A DNA stretch of 64,000 nt from Sphingomonas sp. AP4-R1. Lineage in GTDB: Bacteria > Pseudomonadota > Alphaproteobacteria > Sphingomonadales > Sphingomonadaceae. The notes beneath the pieces are model-generated. The model saw only the letters and a list, made by a program, of their open reading frames with translations. It searched no databases and was not told where the DNA came from. The DNA is taken from the NCBI RefSeq assembly GCF_013113735.1, contig NZ_CP053346.1, positions 2,184,001 to 2,248,000 on the forward strand, given 5' to 3'. Both the position numbers and the translations under genes were made by a program. Numbering within the stretch: position 1 is the first letter of the stretch; the number at the start of each line of letters is the position of its first letter. Positions 36,439 through 45,454 of the stretch are shown here, piece by piece.

Positions 36439-37041
36439 ATGAGAGTGACAGCTTTAGATATCGATGGCCTGTTGCCGCCTATGCTCGGACGGCGAATGCA
36501 GATCGCTTTTGCCGTGAAGGACCTCGATGAGACGTTGCGGTTCTGGACAGAGGTCATGAAGGTTGGACCCTTCGTGGTGATCGACAACTCGGTCGCGGGG
36601 CGGCGGGTGGTCTATCGCGGCGAGGAAACCGGCATGGATTCCTCGCTCGCCTTCTCTTATGTCGGGGATGTCCAGATCGAGATCGTCCATCAGACGAACG
36701 ATGAGCCCTCGCCATTCAAAGATTTTCTCGACAGCGGTCGTGAAGGCCTACAGCATATCGCGTTCTGGCCCGCAGATTTCGAGGGCGCGTGCAGCCAGCT
36801 CGAACAGCTTGGGTTCCGCGAGATCCTTTCCATGTATACCGACGACGGCGCGCGCAACGTCGTATATTACGAAGCGCCGCCGCATGTCGGTGTGATGGTC
36901 GAGATCGTGCCGTGGACGGCATCGCGTCAGGCCTATTTCAGCCGGATTCAAAACCTGACCCGAAACTGGGACGGGACGCGTCCTGTGCGCCGTTTCGCCA
37001 GCCGGGAAGAATTCCTCGCTACCGGCGAAGGCACCGAGTGA
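36439..37041 (+). CDS. VOC-fold protein (glyoxalase/dioxygenase superfamily)
   Basis: A 200-aa single-chain VOC metalloenzyme-like protein: MQIAFAVKDLDETLRFWTEV, then VGDVQIEIVHQ, GLQHIAFWPADFEGACSQL and VGVMVEIVPWT. The His in LQHIAF and the Glu residues in QIEIV and VMVEIV are at metal-ligand positions. Family members are lactoylglutathione lyase, methylmalonyl-CoA epimerase and extradiol dioxygenases; the role here is undetermined. ATG 36439 follows GGGAGA. It is followed by the CMD gene after 27 bp or more. Confidence 0.82.
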   Translation: MRVTALDIDGLLPPMLGRRMQIAFAVKDLDETLRFWTEVMKVGPFVVIDNSVAGRRVVYRGEETGMDSSLAFSYVGDVQIEIVHQTNDEPSPFKDFLDSGREGLQHIAFWPADFEGACSQLEQLGFREILSMYTDDGARNVVYYEAPPHVGVMVEIVPWTASRQAYFSRIQNLTRNWDGTRPVRRFASREEFLATGEGTE

Positions 37042-37068
37042 TCCAAGCTGTTCCGTCATCCGGCGCCG

Positions 37069-37827
37069 ATGCGCAGCGACTATCCCATGAAAGTAGACCC
37101 TATGGATGACCTTGCCAGCCTGGCTACCCAGTTTCCCGCTTCCGATCGTGCCGAAATCGTAAGGGAGAAAGGCGAGGCCTTTTTTCAGGCCGTTGATGGC
37201 TTCTGGGGGGCTGTCTATCGGTCCCCACATTTGACGCTGCGGATGAAGGAGCTCGTAATGGTGGCGCTCCACGCTTCTTCCAGCTCCCTCAACGCCGATG
37301 CGATCAAGCGGCACACGCAGCGTGCGATCGCTGCCGGGGCGAGCGAAACCGACGTGATCGATGTGCTCGTGACCATCATTCCGCTCGCCAATCATCCCCT
37401 GTATATCGGAATCCCGATCCTAATGGAGGAGCTCGAAAAGGCGGGGCAGGGAGATCAGACCCAGATGCCAGAGATGCTACCCCACATCCTCGCGATCAAG
37501 GAGAATTTCGTTCGGTCACGCGGCTACTGGACGGCGATGCGTGACACGATCGGCAGCTGGATGCCCGAGTATTTTGCGTCCTTCATCAACGCCTGCATGG
37601 AACCTTGGCGGAGCGGTTCTCTCACCCCCGCTGAACGCGAGCTCATGTATATCGCGATCGACTGCTCGATCACCCATACCTACGAGCCCGGCATGCGCAT
37701 GCACATCCAGAATGCGCTGCGCTACGGCGCAACCCGCGACCAGATAATGGAGGTTTTCCAGCTCGCCGCCTTGCTCGGAACCGAGGGCTATGTGCTCGGC
37801 CTCACCGCCATGACCGATCCGGTCTGA
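37069..37827 (+). CDS. Carboxymuconolactone-decarboxylase-family protein, two domains
   Basis: A 252-aa protein with two CMD/AhpD-like helical domains: FWGAVYRSPHLTLRMKELVM with HTQRAIAAGASETDVIDVL, and SGSLTPAERELMYIAID with HIQNALRYGATRDQIMEVFQLAAL. The redox CxxC of AhpD is absent, so it is not a peroxidase; a lactone decarboxylase or a non-enzymatic role is possible. Start could also be ATG 37087 or 37102. It belongs to the 33296-38248 operon. Confidence 0.85.
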   Translation: MRSDYPMKVDPMDDLASLATQFPASDRAEIVREKGEAFFQAVDGFWGAVYRSPHLTLRMKELVMVALHASSSSLNADAIKRHTQRAIAAGASETDVIDVLVTIIPLANHPLYIGIPILMEELEKAGQGDQTQMPEMLPHILAIKENFVRSRGYWTAMRDTIGSWMPEYFASFINACMEPWRSGSLTPAERELMYIAIDCSITHTYEPGMRMHIQNALRYGATRDQIMEVFQLAALLGTEGYVLGLTAMTDPV

Positions 37828-37844
37828 AATTTCGTGTCCGATGC

Positions 37845-37862
37845 CGACGTTGCCTAACGTCG
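37845..37862 (+). other. Intercistronic hairpin CGACGTT-GCCT-AACGTCG
   Basis: A perfect 7-bp stem with a 4-base loop lies between the CMD and ABM genes. With no T-run it may stabilise or punctuate the transcript. Confidence 0.4.
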
Positions 37863-37930
37863 TTGCCGGGCACGCCATCCACCCCAAACAGGGGGCGCAA
37901 CGACGCCGCCCCAGTCGAGGAGAATGCCTG

Positions 37931-38248
37931 ATGAGCCAGAATATAACGCTCGCCGACAATGGTGAGGTCGCCTGCGTGGCGATTACTGTCGCAAAGCCTG
38001 GGTTTGAGGCCCGGGTCCGCAAGGCACTGGAGGATTTGATAGATCCGGTGCGCGCCGAGCAAGGCTGCCTCCAATATGATCTCCATGTCGATCTCGATAA
38101 CGACGGCCGGTTCGCGTTCGTTGAACGATGGACCAATCTGGAAGACTTCAACGCTCATTGCGTGGCGCCGCACATCAACGATTATCTCGAACTCACCAAT
38201 GGCTGGCTCGCGGATGCCCAGCACTTCCCGATGAGGCGGATCGGCTGA
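37931..38248 (+). CDS. Putative quinol monooxygenase (ABM domain)
   Basis: A 105-aa ABM-domain protein: VACVAITVAKPGFEARVRKAL, PVRAEQGCLQYDLHVDLDND, FAFVERWTNLEDFNAH and the C-terminal HINDYLEL. This is the dimeric ferredoxin-like fold of YgiN-type quinol oxidases and cofactor-free monooxygenases. GAGGAG upstream of ATG 37931 decides the start over a longer frame from 37841. It closes the intact part of the operon before the broken oxidoreductase. Confidence 0.88.
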   Translation: MSQNITLADNGEVACVAITVAKPGFEARVRKALEDLIDPVRAEQGCLQYDLHVDLDNDGRFAFVERWTNLEDFNAHCVAPHINDYLELTNGWLADAQHFPMRRIG

Positions 38249-38321
38249 TCTCCTTCGGTGGGAGTTGCGTCACAGGTAGTGGCGCAGCTCCCACCTGTCT
38301 GCGTCGAAAGCAGGGGGCACG

Positions 38322-39631
38322 GTGCAAAAGACACAGATCGTCATCGTCGGGGGCGGTGCGGCGGGTTTGGAACTTGCGCGTCGCCTTGGGGCTAGGTTCG
38401 GGCGCAAACGTCACGACATCATTCTGGTGGATCGGAACCGGACGCATATCTGGAAACCGCTATTGCACGAAGTGGCGACAGGCTCGCTTGATGCCAACAT
38501 GGATGAGGTCGGGTACCGCAGCCACTGCCATCGGTGGGGATATCGATACTTTCACGGAACATTGGCTGGTATTGATCGCAAGCGCAAAAGGGTGCGGTTA
38601 GCAGCTGTTGTCGATCCGGCAGGCAAGGAGATCATCGGCGCCCAAGAATTGCGTTACGATTACCTCGTGCTGGCGTTTGGTTCCGTGACCAACACCTTTG
38701 GCACCCCCGGGGTGCCAGAAAACTGCACCTTCCTCGATACTCACGCGCAGGCAGATGTCTTCCGGGACCGATTGCTCGACCACTGCCTTGGCGTGTCTCG
38801 CGCGATGATGGCCGATCCACGCTCAGATGCCCGGGTTCGCGTGGCGATCGTCGGCGGCGGGGCGACAGGCGTAGAACGGGCAGCAGAGCTTGTGAACGCG
38901 GCCGACGCGCTGAACTAGCACGGCCTCGAAGTATTCGACCGGAACCGCATGGACATCATTCTCATCGAAGCGAGCCCCCGGATTTTACCCGCCCTGCCGG
39001 AATGGCTCTCAGACGGAGCGAACTCGTCACTCGAAGCACTGGGCATCAAGGTTCTGACGGCGACCGCAATCACCAAATCCTCAGCTTCGGGATGACCACG
39101 GCAGGCGGCGAGGTGATTCAGGCAGACCTCCAGATCTGGGCCGCGGGCGTCAAGGGTGCGCCAATCGCGCAGGGGGTCGATGGATTGGAGCTATCCCGGA
39201 GCGATCAACTGGCTGTGCGTCCCACTTTACAGACGACTCGCGATGACGAAGTCTTCGCAATGGGGGACTGTGCTTTCTGTATCCTCCCAGACTCTGATCG
39301 ACCGATACCGCCACGCGCGCAGGCGGCGCACCAGATGGCAGCATGCGTTTTCGACAATCTGAACAGGATGATGAAGGGAAAACCGCTCGTCCGTTTCACC
39401 TATCGGGATCACGGCTCGTTGGTGTCGCTGAGCCGCTATTCGGCTGTCGGCTCACTGATGGGAAACCTTGTCGGCGGCCGGATGGCCGTCGAAGGCAGGC
39501 TGGCCCGGCTCGTCTATGTGACGCTCTACCGCATGCACATGATCGCGATTCATGGTTGGCTAAAGGGCGTGGGGCTGATCATGCTGCGCCCGATCAATCG
39601 ATTGACCCGGCCCCGGCTCAAACTTCACTGA
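38322..39631 (+). pseudogene. Type II NADH:quinone oxidoreductase-like gene, broken by a stop and a frameshift
   Basis: From GTG 38322 the frame gives IVIVGGGAAGLELARRLG (FAD site) and VAIVGGGATGVERAAELV (NADH site), then an amber TAG at 38916-38918, after which the same frame continues in register (HGLEVFDRNRMDIILIEASP). Near 39075 the homology moves to another frame giving IQADLQIWAAGVKG, VFAMGDCAFC and a C-terminal amphipathic region (LVYVTLYRMHMIAIHGWLKG). This matches membrane-associated NDH-2 enzymes. Two independent lesions make it very likely dead. Confidence 0.82.
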
Positions 39632-39684
39632 GCGGACGAGAGTCGGAAAAATGTCAGATAGAGCGGCGTCAGGTGGACCAACCG

Positions 39685-39951
39685 TTAAGGTTGACCAAGA
39701 TGTGGCTGGAGCGTGACGCTGTTCGAATTTTCGCAGGCAAGGAGTAGACGGACCCTTGCTTCGAGCCGAACGACGAGGGACGTCCGCAATGTCTCGCCCG
39801 CCATGATCTTCCTCCAGCTGTTATAGCTGATGCCGAAGCGATCATTGAGGCATTTGTCAGTCTTGGTCCCTACGAGCCGCTGCATCGCCTCGACAATCTC
39901 TTGGGACACATGATCGGTCGTCGGTCCGCGGTCCGTCATCCGGTTCGTCAT
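39685..39951 (-). CDS. Small putative DNA-binding protein, function unknown
   Basis: An 88-aa product. EIVEAMQRLVG, DRFGISYNSWRKIMAGETLR and SLVVRLEARV resemble a short helix-turn-helix protein seen in sphingomonad genomes, where FGISYNxWRKI is the recognition-helix region. It stands alone between the broken NDH-2 gene and the leftward SDR gene. No function can be assigned. Confidence 0.5.
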   Translation of the reverse strand: MTNRMTDRGPTTDHVSQEIVEAMQRLVGTKTDKCLNDRFGISYNSWRKIMAGETLRTSLVVRLEARVRLLLACENSNSVTLQPHLGQP

Positions 39952-40059
39952 CCTCCATCCGGAGTACGATCTTAGGTGTCCAATCCCTCGAAACTGGACT
40001 GTGTGCCGGTCCGGATCATCGAGCGCTGTCTCAATGATCCGGAAGCATTCACGTATTGC

Positions 40060-40833
40060 CTACATGCCGGCGGTTTGACCACCGTCCATGACGAGCGCGT
40101 GTCCGGTCATGAACGCAGTGTCGTCGGAGCAGAGCCATAGCACCGCGCCGGCAATCTCTTCCGGTCGGCCCATGCGGCCGACGGGCTCCTGGGCAATCAT
40201 ACGCTCGCGGCCTTCGTCGGTGTTGTGCGTGAAGCGGCCGATCATCGGGGTATCGATGATCCCAGGGCAGAGCGCGTTGATGCGGATATTCTGGCCCGCA
40301 TATTCAATCGCCGCCGCCTTGCTCATTGAGGTTACGCCGAACTTGGATGCGCAATAGACTGCCTGACCCTGGATCGCCGTTACGCCGGCACCAGAAGAGG
40401 TGTTCACGATCGCTCCCTTGCCGTTCTTCAGCATGATCTCAAGCTGATACTTCATGCAGAGAAACACGCTGGTCAGGTTGACGCCGATGACGCGATGCCA
40501 GAGATCCTCCGGGACGTCGGCGAGAAGGCCCACAGGCTGCTCGATGCCGGCGTTGTTGAATGCTGCGTCGAGCCCGCCAAAGGTTTCGACGGTTTTGTTG
40601 AGCGCCGCCTGGACTTCGTCGCTCTTCGTCACGTCACACTTAATGCCCAGCGCTTTGCCGCCCGCCGCCTCGATCGCCGCGACGGTTTCGTCCAAGGCGC
40701 TTTTAGCGATGTCGATGACTGCCACGCTGGCACCTGCCTGCGCGAATGCAAGCGCGGTAGCCCGACCAATCCCGCTCCCCCCGCCGGTGACGAAAGCGAC
40801 CTTGCCGCTGAACTTTTTGCTTTGCGCTTCCAC
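40060..40833 (-). CDS. SDR-family NAD(P)-dependent oxidoreductase
   Basis: A 257-aa classical short-chain dehydrogenase: TGGGSGIGRATALAF cofactor motif, CDV acidic site, NNAGIEQPVG, catalytic Ser in VNTSSGAG, YCASK (Tyr-x-x-x-Lys) and the C-terminal MTGHALVMDGGQTAGM. It resembles glucose-1-dehydrogenase/cyclopentanol-dehydrogenase-like members. It is transcribed leftward, alone, from a promoter with the conserved cluster element, with a roughly 200-bp leader. Confidence 0.92.
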   Translation of the reverse strand: MEAQSKKFSGKVAFVTGGGSGIGRATALAFAQAGASVAVIDIAKSALDETVAAIEAAGGKALGIKCDVTKSDEVQAALNKTVETFGGLDAAFNNAGIEQPVGLLADVPEDLWHRVIGVNLTSVFLCMKYQLEIMLKNGKGAIVNTSSGAGVTAIQGQAVYCASKFGVTSMSKAAAIEYAGQNIRINALCPGIIDTPMIGRFTHNTDEGRERMIAQEPVGRMGRPEEIAGAVLWLCSDDTAFMTGHALVMDGGQTAGM

Positions 40834-41048
40834 GGTATCCTGCTCCTTTCAAAATTGCATTCTTGATATTGGCGGCCTCGGCAGCGACCTTCCGCCAACG
40901 AAACGCGGGCATTCCAGATGGCGAGAGATGGATAGGTTTGCCGATCGACCGCCCTTTATCCCAAGGCGCTCCCCGCGGCTTGTCCTGGACTGAATTTCCT
41001 CGCGCGCCTTGTTGCAAGCTACAGTCAAATCCGCAGCATTGGCATTCA

Positions 41049-41077
41049 TGTTATCCCGCGATTTGAGATTGGGTCAA
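41049..41077 (-). promoter_or_regulatory. Cluster operator/promoter, copy 4 (leftward SDR gene)
   Basis: In the gene's direction TTGACC (41077-41072) and ATAACA (41054-41049) are 17 bp apart. The spacer holds ATCTCAAATCGCGGGAT, the reverse of ATCCCGCGATTTGAGAT (41053-41069). Confidence 0.7.
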
Positions 41078-41202
41078 CAGATTTTCTCGGCCGGGCCTGC
41101 GAACCTGTCGGCCATCGCAAACCTCGCTTCAACGAATGCGTTTTGATCGCATCGGTGGTCTGCAAGGTTCAGGAAATGAACGCGAATGGCGGCAATAACT
41201 CG

Positions 41203-41229
41203 GGCGTTGGGCAAATTTTGCCCAACGCC
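41203..41229. repeat. 27-bp perfect palindrome
   Basis: GGCGTTGGGCAAA, one T and the exact reverse complement TTTGCCCAACGCC. It lies between divergent genes, so it is more likely a regulatory site than a terminator. Confidence 0.6.
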
Positions 41230-41492
41230 GGGAAACTGTGACTGAAGAGAGGTGGCAAGGAGGATGTCCTGCCCTGGCGAGGAAAAACGAGTTCTGCGAT
41301 CTAAAACAAATCCCACTAATTGACATTATAGGACGCAGGCCCTACCGTTTTTTCGCGCGGTCAATTCCAGCTTGGCGCTTTCTCGAGACTCAGCCTCAGC
41401 GGCGTAATCCGAGTTGCAAATGCCCTGAGGCGGAGCTGCTGCGAACGGTGCGGCGCAAGAGCATGTTTAACGTTGATAATGGTGAGGATCAC

Positions 41493-42317
41493 ATGACTGA
41501 AGGCCCAGCTACCCATGCTCCGCAGGATTCCGGCGTCCCCGCCCAAGCGCGCGATTTTTCGGTTGTGGGCAGAGTGGTCGTCATCACCGGCGCGGGGCAG
41601 GGCATCGGTCGTGAACTTGCCCGCCAATTTGCCGCTGCCGGAGCGGTACCCGTGGTGGCTGACATCAATCTGGCGACGGCTCAGACAGTCGTTGAAGAGA
41701 TTGAGTCGGCGGGCGGCAAAGCGCAGGCTGTTCGTGTCGATATCGCAGACAAGGCGTCGGTTGACGCCATGGTCGCAGCCATTCTCGACGCGCAGGGCAA
41801 GATCGATGCACTCGTGAACAATGCTTCCATCTTCGCAACGCTTGAGAAAAGGCCATTCTGGGAGATCCCATACCCTGAATGGGAACGGGTAATGTCCGTC
41901 AATATCACGGGCACCTATCTCAGTGTGTGCGGTGTCACGAAGACAATGCGCGAGGCCGGGTCCGGTCGGATCATCAACATCTCGTCAGATTCAGTGCCAA
42001 GGGGCACGATGAACTATCTCCATTATGTGACGTCCAAATCGGCGATCATCGGCATGACGAACTCGATGGCGCGAGAGCTTGGACCGGATGGCATCACCGT
42101 CAACTGCATCAGGCCCGGGAGCGTTGCGACGGAAGTCGATCGCGCTGTCAACCCAACCGCGGAGGTTCGCCAGCGCAACGCCGCGCTTCAGTGCATTCCT
42201 CGCGGCATGGTTCCGACCGACTTGGTCGGTCTCATCATGTTTCTTGTGACCCCGGCTGCATCTTTCATCACGGGCCAGACGATCGCATGCGACGGGGGTT
42301 ACACGCACAGCAGCTAA
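41493..42317 (+). CDS. SDR-family NAD(P)-dependent oxidoreductase
   Basis: A 274-aa short-chain dehydrogenase with TGAGQGIGRELARQF, VDIADKASVDAM, NNASIFATLE, catalytic Ser in INISSDSV, YVTSK (Tyr-x-x-x-Lys) and the C-terminal ITGQTIACDGGY. It should oxidise or reduce a secondary alcohol or ketone. The open frame begins at 41238 but GAGGA before ATG 41493 fits better. It is first in a rightward operon that runs to about 50845. Confidence 0.9.
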   Translation: MTEGPATHAPQDSGVPAQARDFSVVGRVVVITGAGQGIGRELARQFAAAGAVPVVADINLATAQTVVEEIESAGGKAQAVRVDIADKASVDAMVAAILDAQGKIDALVNNASIFATLEKRPFWEIPYPEWERVMSVNITGTYLSVCGVTKTMREAGSGRIINISSDSVPRGTMNYLHYVTSKSAIIGMTNSMARELGPDGITVNCIRPGSVATEVDRAVNPTAEVRQRNAALQCIPRGMVPTDLVGLIMFLVTPAASFITGQTIACDGGYTHSS

Positions 42318-42398
42318 GGCTGGCCAAGGCGACAGCGCAGGGTCGGGATATCGGCTTGAACACAATGGCATGCCCGCAGCGGGCAGGAGCAGGCTCAA

Positions 42399-43832
42399 AT
42401 GAAACATTATGGACAATTCTACATCGGCGGCGAATGGGTCGATGCGTCGGGTGCCGACAGGATCGAACTGATCAATCCCGTCACCGAGCAGGTCTTCGCG
42501 ACGGTGGCGCGGGGGACCGAAGCAGACGTGGATCGCGCCGTTAAAGCTGCGAGGCAGGCCCTGCCGGCCTTCAGCGCGACCCAGAAGGAAGAGCGAGTGG
42601 CCTTGCTCGAGCGGATCATCGCCGAGGTCCAGTCACGCGAAGCAGAACTGTCTGCCGCGGTCACGCAGGAAATGGGTTCGCCGGTCAGCAATAAGACCAA
42701 CTTCAACGCAGGCATTGCCTCACTCAAGCAAGCGGTCAAGACGCTCAAGGCTTACGAGTTCGAAGAGGAACTCGACGGCAACATCATCCGGCGCGAGGCC
42801 ATCGGCGTTTGCGGCCTGATCACGGCCTGGAATTGGCCGGTTCAGCTTCTCTGCACCAAGGTCTCCTCGGCGCTCGCTGCGGGCTGCACGGTTGTCCTCA
42901 AACCGAGCGAGTTCACGCCTACCTGCGCGCTCATCTTCGCCGAGGCGCTTCATGCTGCAGGCGTACCCAAGGGGGTGTTCAACCTGATCGTTGGGCAGGG
43001 CACGGTCGTCGGTACGGCTCTGTGTGCCCATCCCGACATCGACATGATCTCGATCACTGGCTCTACGCGGGCGGGTATCCAGGTCGCCAAGAATGCAGCC
43101 GATACGGTCAAGCGTGTCACGCAGGAACTTGGTGGTAAATCGGCCAACGTCGTCCTGCCTGATGCGGATTTGGCGGCTGCGGCCAAATGGAACGTTGCAC
43201 GCGGCTTCGGCAATTCGGGCCAATCCTGCCATGCGCCTACCCGAATTCTCGTCCAGCGCGACCAGGTGGAGCCGTTTCTCGATCATCTGCGGGCGGAAGC
43301 TGCACAGGTCCGAGTCGGCGATCCTCTCGATCCCACGACCGACATCGGCCCGGTTATCAATCGGTCACAGTTTGAGGCAATCCGTAAGTATATCCGCATC
43401 GGGATTGAAGATGGCGCCCGCCTGGTCTGCGGCGGTCCCGACCTGCCCAACGGCATCGAGAAGGGTTTTTACATTCAGCCCACTGTGTTCGCCGGCGTAA
43501 ATCCGCAGGATCGCATTGCGCAGGAAGAGATTTTCGGTCCCGTGCTCGCGGTCATCGCCTACGATACCGAAGACGAAGCCGCTGAAATCGCCAATTGCAC
43601 GCCCTATGGACTTGGCGGGTTCGTATTTGCGGGCGATCCCAAACGTGGCCTTGCGATGGGCCGGCGGATCAGGGCCGGACGCGTTTCGCTGAACGGTGCC
43701 GCAGCCACGCCCGCCGCACCGATGGGAGGCTATGGTCAGTCCGGCAACGGCCGTGAAATGGGCGTTTTCGGATTGGAGGAATATCTCGAGGTGAAGGCTT
43801 TGATCGGGTTTCCCGAGCAAGCCTTTGATTAA
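42399..43832 (+). CDS. NAD(P)+-dependent aldehyde dehydrogenase (copy 1)
   Basis: A 477-aa ALDH superfamily enzyme with N145 in TAWNWPVQ, the catalytic Glu243 in QELGGKSAN and the nucleophile Cys277 in FGNSGQSCHAP. KPSEFTP and EEIFGPVLAV complete the signature. It oxidises an aldehyde to the acid, plausibly the product of the GMC alcohol oxidase. It lies second in the rightward operon, directly before the SMP-30 gene. Confidence 0.92.
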   Translation: MKHYGQFYIGGEWVDASGADRIELINPVTEQVFATVARGTEADVDRAVKAARQALPAFSATQKEERVALLERIIAEVQSREAELSAAVTQEMGSPVSNKTNFNAGIASLKQAVKTLKAYEFEEELDGNIIRREAIGVCGLITAWNWPVQLLCTKVSSALAAGCTVVLKPSEFTPTCALIFAEALHAAGVPKGVFNLIVGQGTVVGTALCAHPDIDMISITGSTRAGIQVAKNAADTVKRVTQELGGKSANVVLPDADLAAAAKWNVARGFGNSGQSCHAPTRILVQRDQVEPFLDHLRAEAAQVRVGDPLDPTTDIGPVINRSQFEAIRKYIRIGIEDGARLVCGGPDLPNGIEKGFYIQPTVFAGVNPQDRIAQEEIFGPVLAVIAYDTEDEAAEIANCTPYGLGGFVFAGDPKRGLAMGRRIRAGRVSLNGAAATPAAPMGGYGQSGNGREMGVFGLEEYLEVKALIGFPEQAFD

Positions 43833-43852
43833 CGGCGATCGGGAGAGGATAA

Positions 43853-44695
43853 ATGAAAGAGATAATTCCGACTAAGCTCGCCGATGACTTCATCTTTCTC
43901 GAGGCGCCCCGCTGGCACGGGGGCAAGCTTTGGGTGCCTGATGTCTTTGATCAGAAGCTTTATCATGTTCAGCCGACCGGTGAGAAATCGGTGGCGATGG
44001 ATAATTTGCCACCTGTCCCGAACAGCCTTGGGTTTCTCGCTGACGGAACACCCGTCATCATCTCCTCCTTCGACCGCCGTATCATGAAGGTTGTCGATGG
44101 CCACCTGGAGGTGTTCGCTGATCTAAGCGCTGCCACCCCGCATCATCTCAATGATTTCTCGATCGATGATGAAGGTCGCATCTACGTCGGTAATTTTGGC
44201 TACGACATTCACGGTGGCGCGGATCAAGAGCCCACTGACCTACACATGGTCGATACCGAAGGCACTGTGCGAACCGTGGCGACGGGACTGGAATTTCCGA
44301 ACGGATCGGCGATCATCAATGATGGACGGACCTTTGTCGTAGCCGAAACCTGGGTTGGCAGGCTAACGGCTTTCAATCGCGCGCAAGACGGTACACTTTC
44401 TAACCGGCGGCTTTATGCCGATCTGGACGGTCGGCAGCCGGACGGCATCTGCGCGGATGCAGAAGGCGCGATCTGGGCGTCCTGCTTCAATACCGGCGAA
44501 ATTATTCGCGTTCTCGACGGCGGTGAGATCACGGATAGGATTCAATTCGAAGGCAGTGCGATCGCATGCTGCCTGGGCGGCGAGGATGGTCGCACCCTGT
44601 TTTGCAGCACCTATGTCGGCACTATCCCGGACCAAATCGCGAAGAAGCGGCACGGGGCGCTCTTTACTGCTCGGGTTGAGGTCGGACGTGCCTGA
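43853..44695 (+). CDS. SMP-30/gluconolactonase-family lactone hydrolase
   Basis: A 280-aa six-bladed beta-propeller enzyme. LEAPRWHGGKLWVPDVFDQKLY carries the metal-binding Glu; ATPHHLNDFSIDDEGRIYVGN, LEFPNGSAIINDGRTFVVAET and LDGRQPDGICADAEGAIWAS carry the metal-binding Asn/Asp of the family. It opens a lactone ring using a divalent metal. GGGAGAGGA precedes ATG 43853, 20 bp after the ALDH gene, so it likely acts next to it on a sugar-like or hydroxy-acid lactone. Confidence 0.92.
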   Translation: MKEIIPTKLADDFIFLEAPRWHGGKLWVPDVFDQKLYHVQPTGEKSVAMDNLPPVPNSLGFLADGTPVIISSFDRRIMKVVDGHLEVFADLSAATPHHLNDFSIDDEGRIYVGNFGYDIHGGADQEPTDLHMVDTEGTVRTVATGLEFPNGSAIINDGRTFVVAETWVGRLTAFNRAQDGTLSNRRLYADLDGRQPDGICADAEGAIWASCFNTGEIIRVLDGGEITDRIQFEGSAIACCLGGEDGRTLFCSTYVGTIPDQIAKKRHGALFTARVEVGRA

Positions 44696-44746
44696 CCCCA
44701 GCATTCATCTTAGCGGAACCGCCGATCTTGGCACGACGAGGCTTGC

Positions 44747-45454
44747 ATGAAAAAAGTGTTCCCTGACGCTGGGACGGCGCTGGATGAACTGTTGTTTGAC
44801 GGGATGACGATCGCTGCCGGCGGTTTTGGGCTGTGCGGTATTCCCGAGTTGCTCATTACCGCGATCAAGCAGGCGGGAACGAAGAATCTGACCTTCGCGT
44901 CGAACAATTGCGGCGTCGATGATTTCGGACTGGGCCTTTTGCTGCAGACCCGCCAGATTCGGAAAATGATCTCCTCCTACGTGGGCGAGAATGGCGAGTT
45001 CATGCGGCAGTATCTGTCCGGCGAGCTTGAACTGGAGTTCGCTCCCCAGGGAACCTTGGCCGAGCGCATGCGGGCAGGGGGAGCCGGGATTCCGGCTTTT
45101 TTCACGCCAACCGGTGTCGGTACGCTCGTTGCTGAGGGGAAGGAAGAGCGCACGATCAAGGACCGTCGCTACATACTGGAAGAAGGGATCGTTGCTGATC
45201 TTTCGATCGTCAAGGCTTGGAAAGCAGACGAAACCGGCAATCTGGTTTTCCGTAAAACCGCCCGTAACTTCAATGTACCGGCTGCTACCTGCGGACAAGT
45301 CTGCGTCGCCGAAGTCGAGGAGATTGTCCCTGTCGGCAGCCTTGATCCCGACCTCATCCATCTGCCTGGCGTGTATGTCCATCGCATCATAACCGGCCCG
45401 CATGAAAAGCGGATCGAGCAGCGAACCGTTCGCTCGCTTGAGGATGCGTCATGA
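44747..45454 (+). CDS. 3-oxoacid CoA-transferase, subunit A
   Basis: A 235-aa alpha subunit of a class I CoA-transferase: [20 protein letters not shown] (glycine-rich CoA motif), [49 protein letters not shown], and the C-terminal [14 protein letters not shown]. With subunit B it transfers CoA from succinyl-CoA to a 3-oxo acid such as acetoacetate. Its stop overlaps subunit B by 4 bp. It would activate the acetoacetate released by the BKACE enzyme at 31998-32879. Confidence 0.94.
   Translation: MKKVFPDAGTALDELLFDGMTIAAGGFGLCGIPELLITAIKQAGTKNLTFASNNCGVDDFGLGLLLQTRQIRKMISSYVGENGEFMRQYLSGELELEFAPQGTLAERMRAGGAGIPAFFTPTGVGTLVAEGKEERTIKDRRYILEEGIVADLSIVKAWKADETGNLVFRKTARNFNVPAATCGQVCVAEVEEIVPVGSLDPDLIHLPGVYVHRIITGPHEKRIEQRTVRSLEDAS

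Larger units (their letters stand above)
40834..41492. other. Divergent regulatory region of the two SDR units
   Basis: There is no gene in about 660 bp. It contains the conserved element (copy 4), a 27-bp palindrome at 41203-41229, and an AAATCCC half-site followed by TTGACA near 41307-41323 that may drive the rightward operon. Confidence 0.55.
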
